DNA from: Listeria sp. PSOL-1
GTDB lineage: Bacteria > Bacillota > Bacilli > Lactobacillales > Listeriaceae
NCBI RefSeq assembly: GCF_902806445.1
Contig: NZ_LR760298.1
Location: forward strand, 682,001-746,000
DNA length: 64,000 bases
Reading direction: 5' to 3'
Shown here: in pieces, positions 45,743 to 57,465 of the stretch
How positions within the stretch are numbered: the stretch's first letter is position 1
Layout: each line of letters opens with the position of its first letter
Notes under the pieces: generated by a model
Told to the model about the DNA's origin: nothing
Seen by the model: the letters and a program-made list of their open reading frames with translations, nothing else
Database searches by the model: none
Translations under genes and position numbers: made by a program

Positions 45743-46693
45743 TTGGCTCATCAACTGCCTACACTTAACTTTAGCGGTATAAAAATAGCAATCGATACGC
45801 TCATACCTGGAGTCTATTCACACATTCAAAATTTAAAAGAAAAAATTGGACTGTATAAAAGCACTGAAGAAAGCGAGATCATTGCTTCTGCTATCGTTGT
45901 TTTTGAAACAGCCGATTCATTTCAGGCATCTTTTTCACCAACGACCAATAAATTAACAATAAGCGGGCCATTTCAATCAGGCAAGCTAACGACTTCAATG
46001 TACTATGCTTGCGAGTATTTAGCAGAATCCCTATTAACTTGTGAAAATCATAGTGTTTTGATACATGGAGCAGCGATTTATTCTGACCAAATGAAAGCCG
46101 CCCAGTTGATTTTAGGTGAAAAAGGCGCAGGGAAAACATCGCTCACTTTAACACTTTGTAAACAAAAAGGATATCAACTTATTGGGAATGATGTTGTGCG
46201 CTTACGGCTAATTGATTCAAATCTATATACAGAAGGAGGGAGTGACTGGTTTCTTGTCAGGAAAACAGCAGTTCATTCATCAGAATGCTTATCATTTCTT
46301 AAACCAGCATTTGAAGCTTCTTCCAAAAAACAACTCGATGAATGGGATATTAAAAAAAGAATCACGCCTTCTGAAATAGGAATTGGAACATTTCAAACGT
46401 TAGCCCCATTAAAAAAGTGCGTTTATATTCGGATCGATCATCACCAAAGTCATGTTTATCAGAACTTATGGGAAAATGAACAAAAGCAGCTCATTCTTTT
46501 TGAAAACATTGGTCGGCGGATGAATAATCAAACGACACCATTTTTGGATCATAATGGCTACTTTTGGGGAGATCTTCCGCTAATAAAAAATGATGAAAAT
46601 CGTAAAGTTAGAAATGAAATCATGGCTGCTTTTGATAAAATGCCCATCCAAAAAATGTTTGCTAATTCATGCGAGGCATTAGCATCATTATAA
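45743..46693 (+). CDS. HPr-kinase-like P-loop kinase (island gene 9)
   Basis: A 316-residue protein. After a divergent N-terminal half, it has SVLIHGAAIY, Walker A GEKGAGKTS (125-133) and GYQLIGNDVVRL with acidic residue D150, the pattern of HPr kinase C-terminal domains and the HprK-related kinases found in biosynthetic clusters. It lacks the N-terminal domain and the P-tip motif of true HPrK, so HPr is an unlikely substrate. A role in phosphorylating a small molecule or intermediate is inferred. It starts at TTG one base after the preceding stop, with GGGGG upstream, and is the last gene of the island. Confidence 0.72.
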   Translation: MAHQLPTLNFSGIKIAIDTLIPGVYSHIQNLKEKIGLYKSTEESEIIASAIVVFETADSFQASFSPTTNKLTISGPFQSGKLTTSMYYACEYLAESLLTCENHSVLIHGAAIYSDQMKAAQLILGEKGAGKTSLTLTLCKQKGYQLIGNDVVRLRLIDSNLYTEGGSDWFLVRKTAVHSSECLSFLKPAFEASSKKQLDEWDIKKRITPSEIGIGTFQTLAPLKKCVYIRIDHHQSHVYQNLWENEQKQLILFENIGRRMNNQTTPFLDHNGYFWGDLPLIKNDENRKVRNEIMAAFDKMPIQKMFANSCEALASL

Positions 46694-46716
46694 AAAGACA
46701 ATAAAAGTTGCGCAAA

Positions 46717-46745
46717 TTGAAATCCATATTAAAATATGCTATCCT
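46717..46745 (+). promoter_or_regulatory. Promoter of 6S RNA
   Basis: TTGAAA (46717-46722), 17 bases, then the extended -10 TGCTATCCT (hexamer 46740-46745). The transcript would start at about 46752. Confidence 0.85.
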
Positions 46746-46751
46746 AAGGAA

Positions 46752-46955
46752 AGTAGAGAAACCCTAATGTATTCGTTATAATTCCTATATATTTGAACCG
46801 AACAATTATTTAGACCTTGGGAGCTTGGCGTTCAGATGCAGCGCACATGCCTTTACACGAGGACTTGCAAAACGTTTGGCAGAGCACCCACCTGCTTTTT
46901 CTGCGGGTTCAAAGGTTAGGAATCCTAAAAACGGTACGATTGGGGTTTCTTTTTT
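46752..46955 (+). ncRNA. ssrS: 6S RNA
   Basis: The roughly 200-base transcript folds as one long rod with a central bubble. AGAAACCCTAAT (46757-46768) pairs with ATTGGGGTTTCT (46939-46950), ATTCCTA (46781-46787) with TAGGAAT (46917-46923), and TTTGAACC (46792-46799) with GGTTCAAA (46906-46913). It ends in six T residues and has a strong SigA promoter. 6S RNA binds SigA-RNA polymerase as a promoter mimic in stationary phase. Its place in the cymR-rarA-iscS neighbourhood agrees with other Bacillales. Confidence 0.88.
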
Positions 46956-47016
46956 GTGAAAAGAACAGGAAGAAATCCAAATATACTTCGTTTAAATAAC
47001 TTAGTGATTTAGAGTT

Positions 47017-47045
47017 TTGATTAATCATTTAAATGCTGTTACAAT
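47017..47045 (+). promoter_or_regulatory. Predicted SigA promoter of the iscS-mnmA operon
   Basis: TTGATT (47017-47022) and TACAAT (47040-47045) are 17 bases apart, about 38 bases before the TTG start at 47083. This argues against a longer coding region starting at 47017. Confidence 0.7.
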
Positions 47046-47082
47046 AAAGTACGAAACTTTACCGCAAAAGGATGAGATTTCA

Positions 47083-49361
<2,279 letters not shown>

Positions 49362-49365
49362 TTTA

Positions 49366-49445
49366 GAAAAATTCGGCTACATTTTGAACAAAATAAATCG
49401 AGCGAAAGCAAAGCGCTTCTCGCCGATTTATTTTGTTTGTCGACC
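49366..49445. repeat. Palindromic intergenic element, copy 4 (mnmA terminator)
   Basis: AACAAAATAAATCGAGCG (49387-49404) pairs with CGCCGATTTATTTTGTT (49421-49437) with a single bulge. The loop AAAGCAAAGCGCTTCT contains a further small hairpin. This is the cleanest copy of the family. Confidence 0.8.
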
Positions 49446-49516
49446 AATCTAATCTGCTTTATGGTAAAATGTAAAGCATAGATAGCTAAAAATAGAAAAG
49501 TCAGGTGATTAGGAAG

Positions 49517-50185
49517 ATGGATAAAAACGAGCAAGGTATTCAATTGATGCAAGAAGGTAATTTAGAAGAAGCTGTAAAAATGTTTACTGAAGTTATCGAA
49601 GAGCATCCTAATGACCCAGTTGGTTATATTAATTTTGGCAATGTGCTTTTATCGCTGGATGATTTTGAACGAGCTGAGCTATTTTTTAAGCGAGCGATCG
49701 CATTAGATGATCATGTTCCAGCAGCTTACTATAGTTTAGGTAATTTATATTTTGAACTTGAGCGTTTTCAAGAAGCCGCTGAATGTTTTCAAAATGCAGT
49801 GAAAGATGGACTGGAAAATGGGGACGTCTTCTTTATGCTTGGTATGAGTTTTATTAATTTGGATAAAAACGCGCTTTCGTTGCCGTATCTTTTAAGGAGC
49901 ATAGAACTAGCCCCTGAAGACGGAGAGGCAACTTTTCAGTACGGAATTGCGCTTGCAAAAGAGGGCGTATATGAAGAAGCCATTGCGATGCTTGAAAGAA
50001 CACTTACACTTAAGCAGGAAGATGCCGATGCTTTGTATAACCTTGGTGCAGTTTATCTAACCTGGCAAGGAGATATTGTTTTGGCCAAAACTTATTTTGA
50101 ACGAGCCCTTCAGTCTGACAGCAATCATCTCTTAGCACAGAATGCAATCAATGCCATTTCTGATTTAGAATCAGAGGAAAAGTAA
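49517..50185 (+). CDS. Tetratricopeptide-repeat protein
   Basis: A 222-residue protein made almost wholly of TPR helices; at least five repeats are visible, with signature pairs such as G-x2-L...A...F...A (EGNLEEAVKMFTEVIEEHPND, DFERAELFFKRAIALDDHVP, RFQEAAECFQNAV, VYEEAIAMLERTL). TPRs mediate protein contacts; the partner is unknown. The gene lies between mnmA and recD2, as in Listeria (lmo1511 type) and B. subtilis yrrB. The ATG at 49517 is chosen for its distance from AGGTGA. Confidence 0.88.
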   Translation: MDKNEQGIQLMQEGNLEEAVKMFTEVIEEHPNDPVGYINFGNVLLSLDDFERAELFFKRAIALDDHVPAAYYSLGNLYFELERFQEAAECFQNAVKDGLENGDVFFMLGMSFINLDKNALSLPYLLRSIELAPEDGEATFQYGIALAKEGVYEEAIAMLERTLTLKQEDADALYNLGAVYLTWQGDIVLAKTYFERALQSDSNHLLAQNAINAISDLESEEK

Positions 50186-50204
50186 GCGAAAGAAGGTGTG
50201 AAAA

Positions 50205-52595
50205 ATGGAAGAGCAAGGTTCGTTTCAGTTATTTGAACAAAAAAATGAAGAATTATATATGAAGGGAACAGTGCTTTCAACCATTTTTCATAACGCTGAG
50301 AACCTTTTTTCTGTAGTGAGAATTGCTGTTACAGATACCAATACAGACTGGCAAGAAAAAGATATTATCGTAACTGGTTTTTTCCCAAAACTCTTAGAAC
50401 AAGAAGTTTACCAGTTTTTTGGAATCATGCAGGAGCATGCGAAGTTTGGCCAGCAATTTAAAGCCGAAAAATTTCATAAAGAAATGCCAAAATCAAAGCA
50501 AGCAATGATTAATTATTTATCAGGCGAGCTTTTTAAGGGGATTGGTAAAAAAACAGCGGAAGCCATTGTTGAAACCATTGGTGAAGACGCGATTAGTAGA
50601 GTACTTGAAAATCCTAGTTTGTTAAGTCAAGTCCCAAAACTCCCTAAAAAAGCTGCAGAAACACTTGTTGAAACATTACGAGAAAATCAAGGACTAGAAC
50701 ACGTGATGGTTGGTCTTAATGAATATGGCTTTGGACCACAACTTTCAATGAAAATTTTTCAAGTTTATAAACAAGATGCTTTAGATATACTCGAAAAAAA
50801 CCCTTATCGCCTAATTGAAGATGTCAAAGGTGTCGGTTTCCAACGAGCGGACGAACTTGGACGAAAGCTTGGGATTGAAGGAGACCATCCTATGCGGTTA
50901 CGTGCAGCGATTATTTATTGCTTGGATGTGGAGTCTTTAAAACAAGGTGATGTTTACTTGGAAAAGGACGAACTTCTAAACTATGCGAAACAACTCCTTG
51001 AACAAAGTGCACCAATTCAAATCGAAAACGAAAGCATCAAACGTGAACTTGCCGCACTTCAAGAAGAAGAAAAGCTAATCATTGAAAATACGCGTGTTTA
51101 CATGCCATCCCTTTATTTTGCTGAAAATGGTTTAACCCATCATTTAAAAAGAATCATGAAGCAAACAGAATACGCGGAAGAGTTCCCTGAATCCGAATTC
51201 TTATTAGCTCTTGGTGAGCTTGAAGAACGTCTAGGTGTGACGTATGGCTCATCGCAAAAAGATGCCTTAAAAGATGCGCTTATGTCACCGATGCTTGTTT
51301 TAACTGGTGGACCTGGAACGGGGAAAACGACAGTGATTAGAGGCATCGTTGAACTTTATAGCGAGTTAAATGGGGTTAGCTTAGATCCACATTCCTATAA
51401 AGGCGAAGAAAAGATGCCAATCCTACTTGCTGCTCCAACTGGACGTGCAGCTAAGCGAATGAGTGAGTCAACAGGTCTTCCAGCAACTACCATTCATCGT
51501 TTGCTAGGTATGAATGGACAAGAAGCACTTGATGATGACGCTGAGCGCACTGTAGATGGACGAATGCTTATTGTTGATGAAATGTCAATGGTTGACACAT
51601 GGCTTGCGAATCAGTTGTTCCGTGCTTTACCAAATCACATGCAAGTTATTTTAGTAGGAGACCAAGATCAGCTTCCTTCTGTTGGCCCTGGACAAGTGTT
51701 AAAAGATATCTTGAAGGCGAAAATCATTCCAACTGTTGAGTTAACTGATATTTATCGTCAAAAAGATGGTTCGTCTATCATCGAAATGGCGCATCACATT
51801 AAAGGTGGTTTTTTGCCTAATAATTTTGCTGAAAATAGCGCAGATCGTTCTTTTTTTCATTGTCATGCGAATCAGATTGCAGATGTTGTTGAACAAGTAG
51901 TTAAAAATGCCAGGGAGAAAGGTTTTCGTGCTAGAGATATCCAAGTCCTTGCACCGATGTATCGCGGACCAGCTGGTATTAATGTGTTAAATCGCAATTT
52001 GCAAGAAATTTTTAACCCAAATGAATCAGGAAAGCGAAAAGAAATCGTATTTGGCGACATTAAATATCGTGTGCATGATAAAGTCTTGCAATTAATAAAT
52101 CAGCCAGAAAAAAATGTGTTCAATGGGGATATTGGTGAAATCGTTTCACTAATGTACGCACGTGAAAATACTGAAAAACAAGATATGATTGTCGTGAAGT
52201 TCGATCAAACCGAAGTCACCTATTACCGGCAAGAATTCAATCAATTGACACATGCTTATTGCTGCTCGATTCATAAAGCGCAAGGCAGTGAATTCCCGAT
52301 TGTGATTATGCCAATTGTTCGTAGTTATTATCGCATGCTTAGGCGTGATTTGCTTTATACAGGAGTAACAAGGAGCAAGCGCTTTTTGATTTTATGCGGC
52401 GAGGAAGACGCTTTTCGAATGGGTGTCGAAAGAACAGCTGAAACAAGTCGTAAAACAACATTATATGAACGTTTGCTCAGTGAAGAAGAACTCGAACAAA
52501 TGAGTAACAAGAAAACACTCACTGAAGAAAATATCTCCTCGATTGACCCAATGATTGGAATGGATGGGATTTCGCCTTATCAGTTTATGGAGTGA
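50205..52595 (+). CDS. recD2: ATP-dependent DNA helicase RecD2
   Basis: A 796-residue SF1B helicase: N-terminal OB-like domain, tandem helix-hairpin-helix region (GELFKGIGKKTAEAI and DVKGVGFQRADEL), then motif I LTGGPGTGKTT, motif II MLIVDEMSMVD, motif III VGDQDQLPSVGPG, and motifs V-VI in AYCCSIHKAQGSEFP and LLYTGVTRSKR. Length and layout match RecD2 (YrrC), a RecBC-independent repair helicase. ATG follows AAGGTG, 19 bases after the TPR gene. Confidence 0.95.
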   Translation: MEEQGSFQLFEQKNEELYMKGTVLSTIFHNAENLFSVVRIAVTDTNTDWQEKDIIVTGFFPKLLEQEVYQFFGIMQEHAKFGQQFKAEKFHKEMPKSKQAMINYLSGELFKGIGKKTAEAIVETIGEDAISRVLENPSLLSQVPKLPKKAAETLVETLRENQGLEHVMVGLNEYGFGPQLSMKIFQVYKQDALDILEKNPYRLIEDVKGVGFQRADELGRKLGIEGDHPMRLRAAIIYCLDVESLKQGDVYLEKDELLNYAKQLLEQSAPIQIENESIKRELAALQEEEKLIIENTRVYMPSLYFAENGLTHHLKRIMKQTEYAEEFPESEFLLALGELEERLGVTYGSSQKDALKDALMSPMLVLTGGPGTGKTTVIRGIVELYSELNGVSLDPHSYKGEEKMPILLAAPTGRAAKRMSESTGLPATTIHRLLGMNGQEALDDDAERTVDGRMLIVDEMSMVDTWLANQLFRALPNHMQVILVGDQDQLPSVGPGQVLKDILKAKIIPTVELTDIYRQKDGSSIIEMAHHIKGGFLPNNFAENSADRSFFHCHANQIADVVEQVVKNAREKGFRARDIQVLAPMYRGPAGINVLNRNLQEIFNPNESGKRKEIVFGDIKYRVHDKVLQLINQPEKNVFNGDIGEIVSLMYARENTEKQDMIVVKFDQTEVTYYRQEFNQLTHAYCCSIHKAQGSEFPIVIMPIVRSYYRMLRRDLLYTGVTRSKRFLILCGEEDAFRMGVERTAETSRKTTLYERLLSEEELEQMSNKKTLTEENISSIDPMIGMDGISPYQFME

Positions 52596-52623
52596 TCAAG
52601 CATTTTATGGCTTCATTAGACAG

Positions 52624-52652
52624 TTGACAACTGAACATGACTACCCTATAAT
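52624..52652 (+). promoter_or_regulatory. SigA promoter of the alaS T-box transcript
   Basis: TTGACA (52624-52629), 17 bases, TATAAT (52647-52652): both hexamers are perfect. Confidence 0.92.
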
Positions 52653-52680
52653 TTAGTTATTATAATATTGCTTTGGTTTA

Positions 52681-52896
52681 AGTGAAAATATGGTTGCGCG
52701 GGACACTTCTATAAGAGAATCTTTCCTTTGGCTGAAAGAAAGATGTCGCTCGTTCTCGTAATTGCTCTTTCACAGGTGATTAAATCCGTTTATCTACGTT
52801 AAAGATACTTAAAAGAGGTAATGATGTCTTATATCATTGCAATCAGGGTGGTACCGCGAGCATTCGTCCCTGAAAGCATTGATATAGGGCTTTTTT
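52681..52896 (+). promoter_or_regulatory. T-box riboswitch of alaS
   Basis: The T-box consensus AGGGTGGTACCGCG lies at 52845-52858 and its partner CGTCCCT at 52865-52871. The stem I base is probably GTGAAA (52682-) with TTTCAC (52769-). An alanine specifier GCT is at 52764-52766 (a second GCT at 52748-52750 is possible). The leader ends in six T residues (52891-52896). A long pairing of 52828-52848 with 52868-52888 (18 of 21) encloses the T-box, so the terminator is less conventional than in the hisS leader. Confidence 0.9.
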
Positions 52897-52920
52897 GTTA
52901 TTCTAAAGGAGGAAAAAATG

Positions 52921-55554
52921 ATGAAACAATTAACAAGTAGTGAAGTCAGACAAATGTTTTTGGACTTCTTCAAAGAAAAAGGGCATCGAATTGAACCAAG
53001 CGCGCCCCTTGTACCTGTGAATGATCCAACGTTACTTTGGATTAACAGTGGTGTTGCCACGATGAAAAAATATTTTGATGGAAGTGTAACCCCAGATAAT
53101 CCAAGAATGGCTAACGCACAAAAATCAATTCGAACAAATGATATCGAGAATGTAGGGAAAACAGCAAGACATCATACTTTTTTTGAAATGCTTGGCAATT
53201 TTTCGATTGGTGATTATTTTAAAGAAGGTGCGATTGAATGGGCGTGGGAATTTTTAACAAGCGCTAAATGGATCGGCTTTGATCCAGAAAAGTTATATGT
53301 AACAGTCTATCCAGAAGATGAAGAAGCGAAGACAATTTGGCGAGAAAAAATAGGTTTAAGCGAGGATCATATTGTCGAGATTGAAGATAATTTCTGGGAC
53401 ATTGGAGCAGGTCCAAGTGGTCCAGATAGCGAGATTTTCTACGATCGTGGACCTGTTTTTGGTGATGATCCAACCGATCCTGAACTTTATCCAGGTGGTG
53501 AAAATGAGCGTTACTTAGAAATCTGGAACTTAGTATTCTCTCAATTTAATCATAACCCAGATGGTACTTACACACCGTTACCAAAACAAAATATTGATAC
53601 CGGGATGGGGCTTGAACGAATGGTTTCAATCATTCAAAACGCTCCGACAAATTTTGAAACAGATTTATTTATGCCAATTATTCGCGAAACAGAGCAAATT
53701 TCTAATGAAAAATATGCAGTAACGCCGGAAAAAGATGTCGCTTTTAAAGTGATTAGTGACCATATTCGGACCGTTGCTTTTGCTATAGGTGATGGAGCTT
53801 TACCATCTAATGAAGGCCGTGGTTATGTCCTTCGTCGTTTACTTCGTCGTGCGGTACGTTATGCTAAAATTTTAAATATCAATGAGCCATTTATGTATAA
53901 ATTAGTTCCTATAGTTGGACAAATTATGAATAGTTTTTATCCAGAAGTGGAAAAACAAGCAGCATTCATTCAAAAAGTGATCCGGAACGAAGAAGAGCGC
54001 TTCCATGAGACATTAAATGAAGGTTTGGCTATTTTAGAAGAGATCCTTGAAGAAGCAAAAACAAGCGGCAAAACCGCAATTAGTGGTACAGCAATCTTTA
54101 AACTGTATGATACGTATGGTTTTCCAGTTGAACTCACTGAAGAGTATGCGATTGATCATCATTTAAGTGTGGACCATGCTGGCTTTGAAGCTGAGATGGA
54201 AAAACAACGCGCACGTGCGAGATCTGCTCGAGCAGATACAAAATCAATGAATGTACAAGGCGATTTGCTTGGAAGCCTTACAGATGAAAGTGTCTTTGTT
54301 GGCTATGAAACACTTGAATGTACGTCGGAAATTCTTTATATGATCCAAGAAAATCATTTAGTTGAAGAAGCCAAGGCTTCAGAAGAAGTGCAAGTGATTT
54401 TTAAAGAGACGCCATTTTATGCTGAAAGTGGTGGGCAAGTTGCAGATCATGGGATCGTTCAAGCAGAAACGGGGTTTGCTTTTGTTTCAGATGTTCAAAA
54501 AGCGCCTAATAAACAAAATTTGCATCGCTTGACGGTTAAAGAAGGCTCCCTCAAATTAGGAGACACAGTAAAATTAACGGTTGACACTAAAAAACGGTTA
54601 GCCACCATTAAAAATCATACAGCGACCCATTTACTTCATCGTGCTTTAAAAGATACATTAGGTGAACATGTTAATCAGGCTGGATCACTTGTTGCACCTG
54701 ATCGCTTACGCTTTGATTTCTCGCATTTCGGTCAAATTAGCGAAGAAGAACTCAATAAAATGGAACAAATAGTCAATGAAAAGATTTGGGAACAACTAAA
54801 AGTTTCTATTACTGAGATGCCAATTAATGAAGCAAAAGAACTTGGTGCCATGGCTTTATTTGGTGAAAAGTATGGCGATATTGTTCGCGTCGTTCAAATT
54901 GGTGATTATAGCATCGAGCTTTGTGGTGGTGTTCATGTGAAAAACACCGCTGAGATTGGTTTGTTCAAAATCCAAAGTGAAACAGGTATAGGTGCTGGGA
55001 CTCGCCGAATCGAAGCACTTACAGGAGAAGCAGCTTATCAATTTATGAATGAACAAGAACAACTTTTAAAACAGGCTGCAAAACAATTAAAGACAACCAG
55101 TAAAGAAATCCCACAAAAAATTGAAACATTACAACAAGACATGAAAGAAGTGCGTCGTGAAAATGATTCCTTACAAGCAAAACTTAGCCATGCATCGAGT
55201 TCAGATATCTTTAGCAATCCAGTAGATGTCAATGGCGAAAAAGTGATCGCAAAACAAGTAAATGCCAAAGATATGGCAGCACTTCGTCAGTTTGCTGATA
55301 ACTGGAAAGAAAAGCAAATTGGCGGTATATTAGTATTAGGTGCGCTTCAAGGCGAAAAAGTTAATTTGCTTGCAGCTGTTTCAAAAGAAGCGCAGGAAAA
55401 AGGTTATCATGCTGGGAAATTGATTAAAGAAGTTGCTATAAGATGTGGTGGAAACGGTGGCGGGAAACCAGATCTAGCACAAGCAGGTGGTAAAAACCCA
55501 GCTGAACTTGAACAAGCGCTTGCAGCTGTCAAAGAGATTTTAGCAGCACAATAA
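52921..55554 (+). CDS. alaS: Alanyl-tRNA synthetase
   Basis: An 877-residue AlaRS: class II catalytic core ([52 protein letters not shown]), editing domain with the zinc motif [17 protein letters not shown] and the C-Ala domain with [15 protein letters not shown]. It charges and proofreads tRNA-Ala. AAAGGAGG precedes two tandem ATGs (52918 and 52921); the second is better spaced and gives the family N-terminus. It is controlled by the T-box upstream. Confidence 0.97.
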   Translation: MKQLTSSEVRQMFLDFFKEKGHRIEPSAPLVPVNDPTLLWINSGVATMKKYFDGSVTPDNPRMANAQKSIRTNDIENVGKTARHHTFFEMLGNFSIGDYFKEGAIEWAWEFLTSAKWIGFDPEKLYVTVYPEDEEAKTIWREKIGLSEDHIVEIEDNFWDIGAGPSGPDSEIFYDRGPVFGDDPTDPELYPGGENERYLEIWNLVFSQFNHNPDGTYTPLPKQNIDTGMGLERMVSIIQNAPTNFETDLFMPIIRETEQISNEKYAVTPEKDVAFKVISDHIRTVAFAIGDGALPSNEGRGYVLRRLLRRAVRYAKILNINEPFMYKLVPIVGQIMNSFYPEVEKQAAFIQKVIRNEEERFHETLNEGLAILEEILEEAKTSGKTAISGTAIFKLYDTYGFPVELTEEYAIDHHLSVDHAGFEAEMEKQRARARSARADTKSMNVQGDLLGSLTDESVFVGYETLECTSEILYMIQENHLVEEAKASEEVQVIFKETPFYAESGGQVADHGIVQAETGFAFVSDVQKAPNKQNLHRLTVKEGSLKLGDTVKLTVDTKKRLATIKNHTATHLLHRALKDTLGEHVNQAGSLVAPDRLRFDFSHFGQISEEELNKMEQIVNEKIWEQLKVSITEMPINEAKELGAMALFGEKYGDIVRVVQIGDYSIELCGGVHVKNTAEIGLFKIQSETGIGAGTRRIEALTGEAAYQFMNEQEQLLKQAAKQLKTTSKEIPQKIETLQQDMKEVRRENDSLQAKLSHASSSDIFSNPVDVNGEKVIAKQVNAKDMAALRQFADNWKEKQIGGILVLGALQGEKVNLLAAVSKEAQEKGYHAGKLIKEVAIRCGGNGGGKPDLAQAGGKNPAELEQALAAVKEILAAQ

Positions 55555-55643
55555 AAGGTCTTATTCCTTTGTCATTTAACTCTCCATAGTGTAAAATAGA
55601 AACAAAGCTGGATACTAGAAAGAAATGAGGTGTTACATTCATT

Positions 55644-55916
55644 ATGGACTCAAAAGAACAAACCATGTTTTATAATTTTGGGGATGATTCCATTGAAAAA
55701 AATGTCAAAATTTTGATGGGAACAGTGTATAGCGCGCTCCAAGAGAAAGGTTATAATCCCGTTAATCAGATTGTTGGTTATCTACTTTCAGGCGATCCAG
55801 CGTACATTCCTAGACATAATGATGCTCGGAATTTAATTCGTCGTTTAGAACGAGACGAGATTCTTGAAGAACTTGTTCGTTCCTACTTAAAAAACAATGA
55901 AATCGGTGGAAAATGA
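55644..55916 (+). CDS. yrzL: UPF0297 protein YrzL (IreB-like)
   Basis: A 90-residue protein with the family pattern [53 protein letters not shown]. The enterococcal member IreB is a target of the PASTA kinase IreK and affects cephalosporin resistance. GAGGTG precedes the ATG. It overlaps ruvX by 4 bases; yrzL-ruvX-yrzB after alaS is a conserved Firmicute order. Confidence 0.92.
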   Translation: MDSKEQTMFYNFGDDSIEKNVKILMGTVYSALQEKGYNPVNQIVGYLLSGDPAYIPRHNDARNLIRRLERDEILEELVRSYLKNNEIGGK

Positions 55917-56329
55917 GAATCATGGGTTTAGATGTTGGCTCAAAAACAGTTGGTGTGGCAATAAGTGATGAACTAGGTTGGACTGCACAAGGGATTGAAA
56001 CGATTACAATTAATGAAGAAGCCAAGCAGTTTGGCTATAAACGTGTTCAAGAGCTTGTCCTGCTTTATCAAGTGGAGAAAGTCGTTGTCGGCTTACCCAA
56101 AAATATGAATAATACCATCGGACCACGGGCGGAAAGCTCACAAAAATATGCCGAAGTTCTTGCCAATCGTTTAGGGAAAGAAGTCGTTTTATGGGACGAA
56201 CGTTTAACGACAGCTCAAGCTGAAAGAACGCTACTTGAAGCAGATGTTAGTCGCAAAAAAAGAAAGCAAGTCATTGACAAGCTAGCAGCAGTTATGATTT
56301 TGCAATCTTATTTAGATGCACATAATTAA
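55913..56329 (+). CDS. ruvX: Holliday junction resolvase-like protein RuvX (YqgF)
   Basis: A 138-residue RNase H-fold protein: [16 protein letters not shown] with the first catalytic aspartate, [18 protein letters not shown], and [33 protein letters not shown] with the acidic site. In bacteria the family is needed for 16S rRNA 5'-end maturation and may also cut junctions. It overlaps yrzL; an internal ATG three codons later is possible. Confidence 0.95.
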   Translation: MRIMGLDVGSKTVGVAISDELGWTAQGIETITINEEAKQFGYKRVQELVLLYQVEKVVVGLPKNMNNTIGPRAESSQKYAEVLANRLGKEVVLWDERLTTAQAERTLLEADVSRKKRKQVIDKLAAVMILQSYLDAHN

Positions 56330-56344
56330 GGAGAGGTGAATAAT

Positions 56345-56638
56345 ATGGCTGAAAAGCATGATCATGAAGAAGCAAACATCATTACGATTGTAAACGAAGA
56401 AGGAGTCGAGGAACAATTTGAGATTCTTTTTGACTTTGATTCTGATGAATTTGGTAAATCCTATGTCCTTTATTTCCCAGCAGGTGCTAGCGAAGACGAA
56501 GAAATTGAAATTATGGCTTCATCCTATATCCAAGATGAAGACGGAACGCAAGGCCGACTTGAACCTGTAGAAACCGATGAAGAATGGGACATGATTGAAG
56601 AAATTTTAGCTACTTTTTTGGCTGATGAAGAGGAATAA
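56345..56638 (+). CDS. yrzB: DUF1292 protein YrzB (UPF0473)
   Basis: A 97-residue, very acidic protein ([33 protein letters not shown], ...[19 protein letters not shown]) with the full DUF1292 domain. Its function is unknown. The ATG at 56345 follows AAGGAGAGG at good distance; an in-frame GTG at 56336 overlaps that site. It is the last gene of the alaS-yrzL-ruvX-yrzB group. Confidence 0.9.
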   Translation: MAEKHDHEEANIITIVNEEGVEEQFEILFDFDSDEFGKSYVLYFPAGASEDEEIEIMASSYIQDEDGTQGRLEPVETDEEWDMIEEILATFLADEEE

Positions 56639-56642
56639 TAAT

Positions 56643-56681
56643 AAAAAAACTGTTAGCTAAAATATTAGTTAACAGTTTTTT
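56643..56681. terminator. Bidirectional terminator between yrzB and the DedA gene
   Basis: AAAAAACTGTTAGCTAA pairs with TTAGTTAACAGTTTTTT with one mismatch, suitable for both converging genes. Confidence 0.9.
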
Positions 56682-56685
56682 ATAT

Positions 56686-57318
56686 TCAATGCTCATTTTC
56701 TCTATGCGCTTTTTTACTCCAAATTCGGTAAGCTAGCCAAACAATGGTTAACAAACATAGGACTAAGATAACATATGTAATCGGGCGTGTATATTTTTCA
56801 ACAATTCCCCAATTTGAACCAAGTGTGTAACCAAACCAAGTTAAAAATAAATTCCACGGAATACAACCTAGAAGAGTATATAGCATGAATTTTGTAATAT
56901 TCATGTTAGCCATACCTGCTGGAAGGGAGATAAACGTTCGAATGACAGGCAACACTCGCCCGAAAAAAACAGCAGATGCACCGTAACGGTTAAACCATAG
57001 CTCGGCTTTATCCAAGTGTTTTAGGTTTAAAAAAAGGTATTTGCCATACCGAATAACAAGTGTCCGTCCACCTTTTTTCCCAATATAATAAGCAATGAAC
57101 GATCCTACTAAATTGCCAAGAATTCCAGCAATCACCACAAGCCAAAAGTTTAATTTACCAAGCTCGGCCATAAAACCGCCAAAGAGCATAACAACTTCAC
57201 TTGGGAGAGGGATACAAACACTTTCAATCAACATCGCAAGGAAAATGCCAACATGGCCAAGCGTATTAATTAAGAACATCACAAAATCTTGCAAAGCTTG
57301 AATAAGCGAGTGCAGCAT
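56686..57318 (-). CDS. DedA-family membrane protein
   Basis: A 210-residue integral membrane protein with the SNARE_assoc/DedA hallmarks: ESVCIPLPSEVVMLFGGF near residue 32, GSFIAYYIGKKGG, and FFGRVLPVIRTFISLPAGMANM with the conserved arginines. Family members include undecaprenyl-phosphate (UptA) and phosphatidylethanolamine flippases. It is transcribed against its neighbours. Which lipid it moves cannot be told from sequence. Confidence 0.9.
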   Translation of the reverse strand: MLHSLIQALQDFVMFLINTLGHVGIFLAMLIESVCIPLPSEVVMLFGGFMAELGKLNFWLVVIAGILGNLVGSFIAYYIGKKGGRTLVIRYGKYLFLNLKHLDKAELWFNRYGASAVFFGRVLPVIRTFISLPAGMANMNITKFMLYTLLGCIPWNLFLTWFGYTLGSNWGIVEKYTRPITYVILVLCLLTIVWLAYRIWSKKAHRENEH

Positions 57319-57465
57319 AAAAAGACTCCTTCTCTATTCATAAAAAACATATTTTTATTATAGCATATAAAAAATGCTTCTCAAGTTAAAATTTTAACAA
57401 AAACATAGCATTATCTAGTAAAAATAGGTATAATAAACAAAGAAAATGAAGAAACGAGGGTCCAT

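Noticed and set aside
36394-46700. A RiPP or NRPS cluster.
   Set aside because: No precursor peptide, radical-SAM, cyclodehydratase, YcaO, lanthionine synthetase, adenylation or carrier domain was found among the nine genes; only the mini-ORF in the leader could be a peptide and it is interrupted by TAA.
46817-46999. A 60-codon frame after the island.
   Set aside because: It lies within the 6S RNA gene, whose structure, promoter and terminator explain the sequence.
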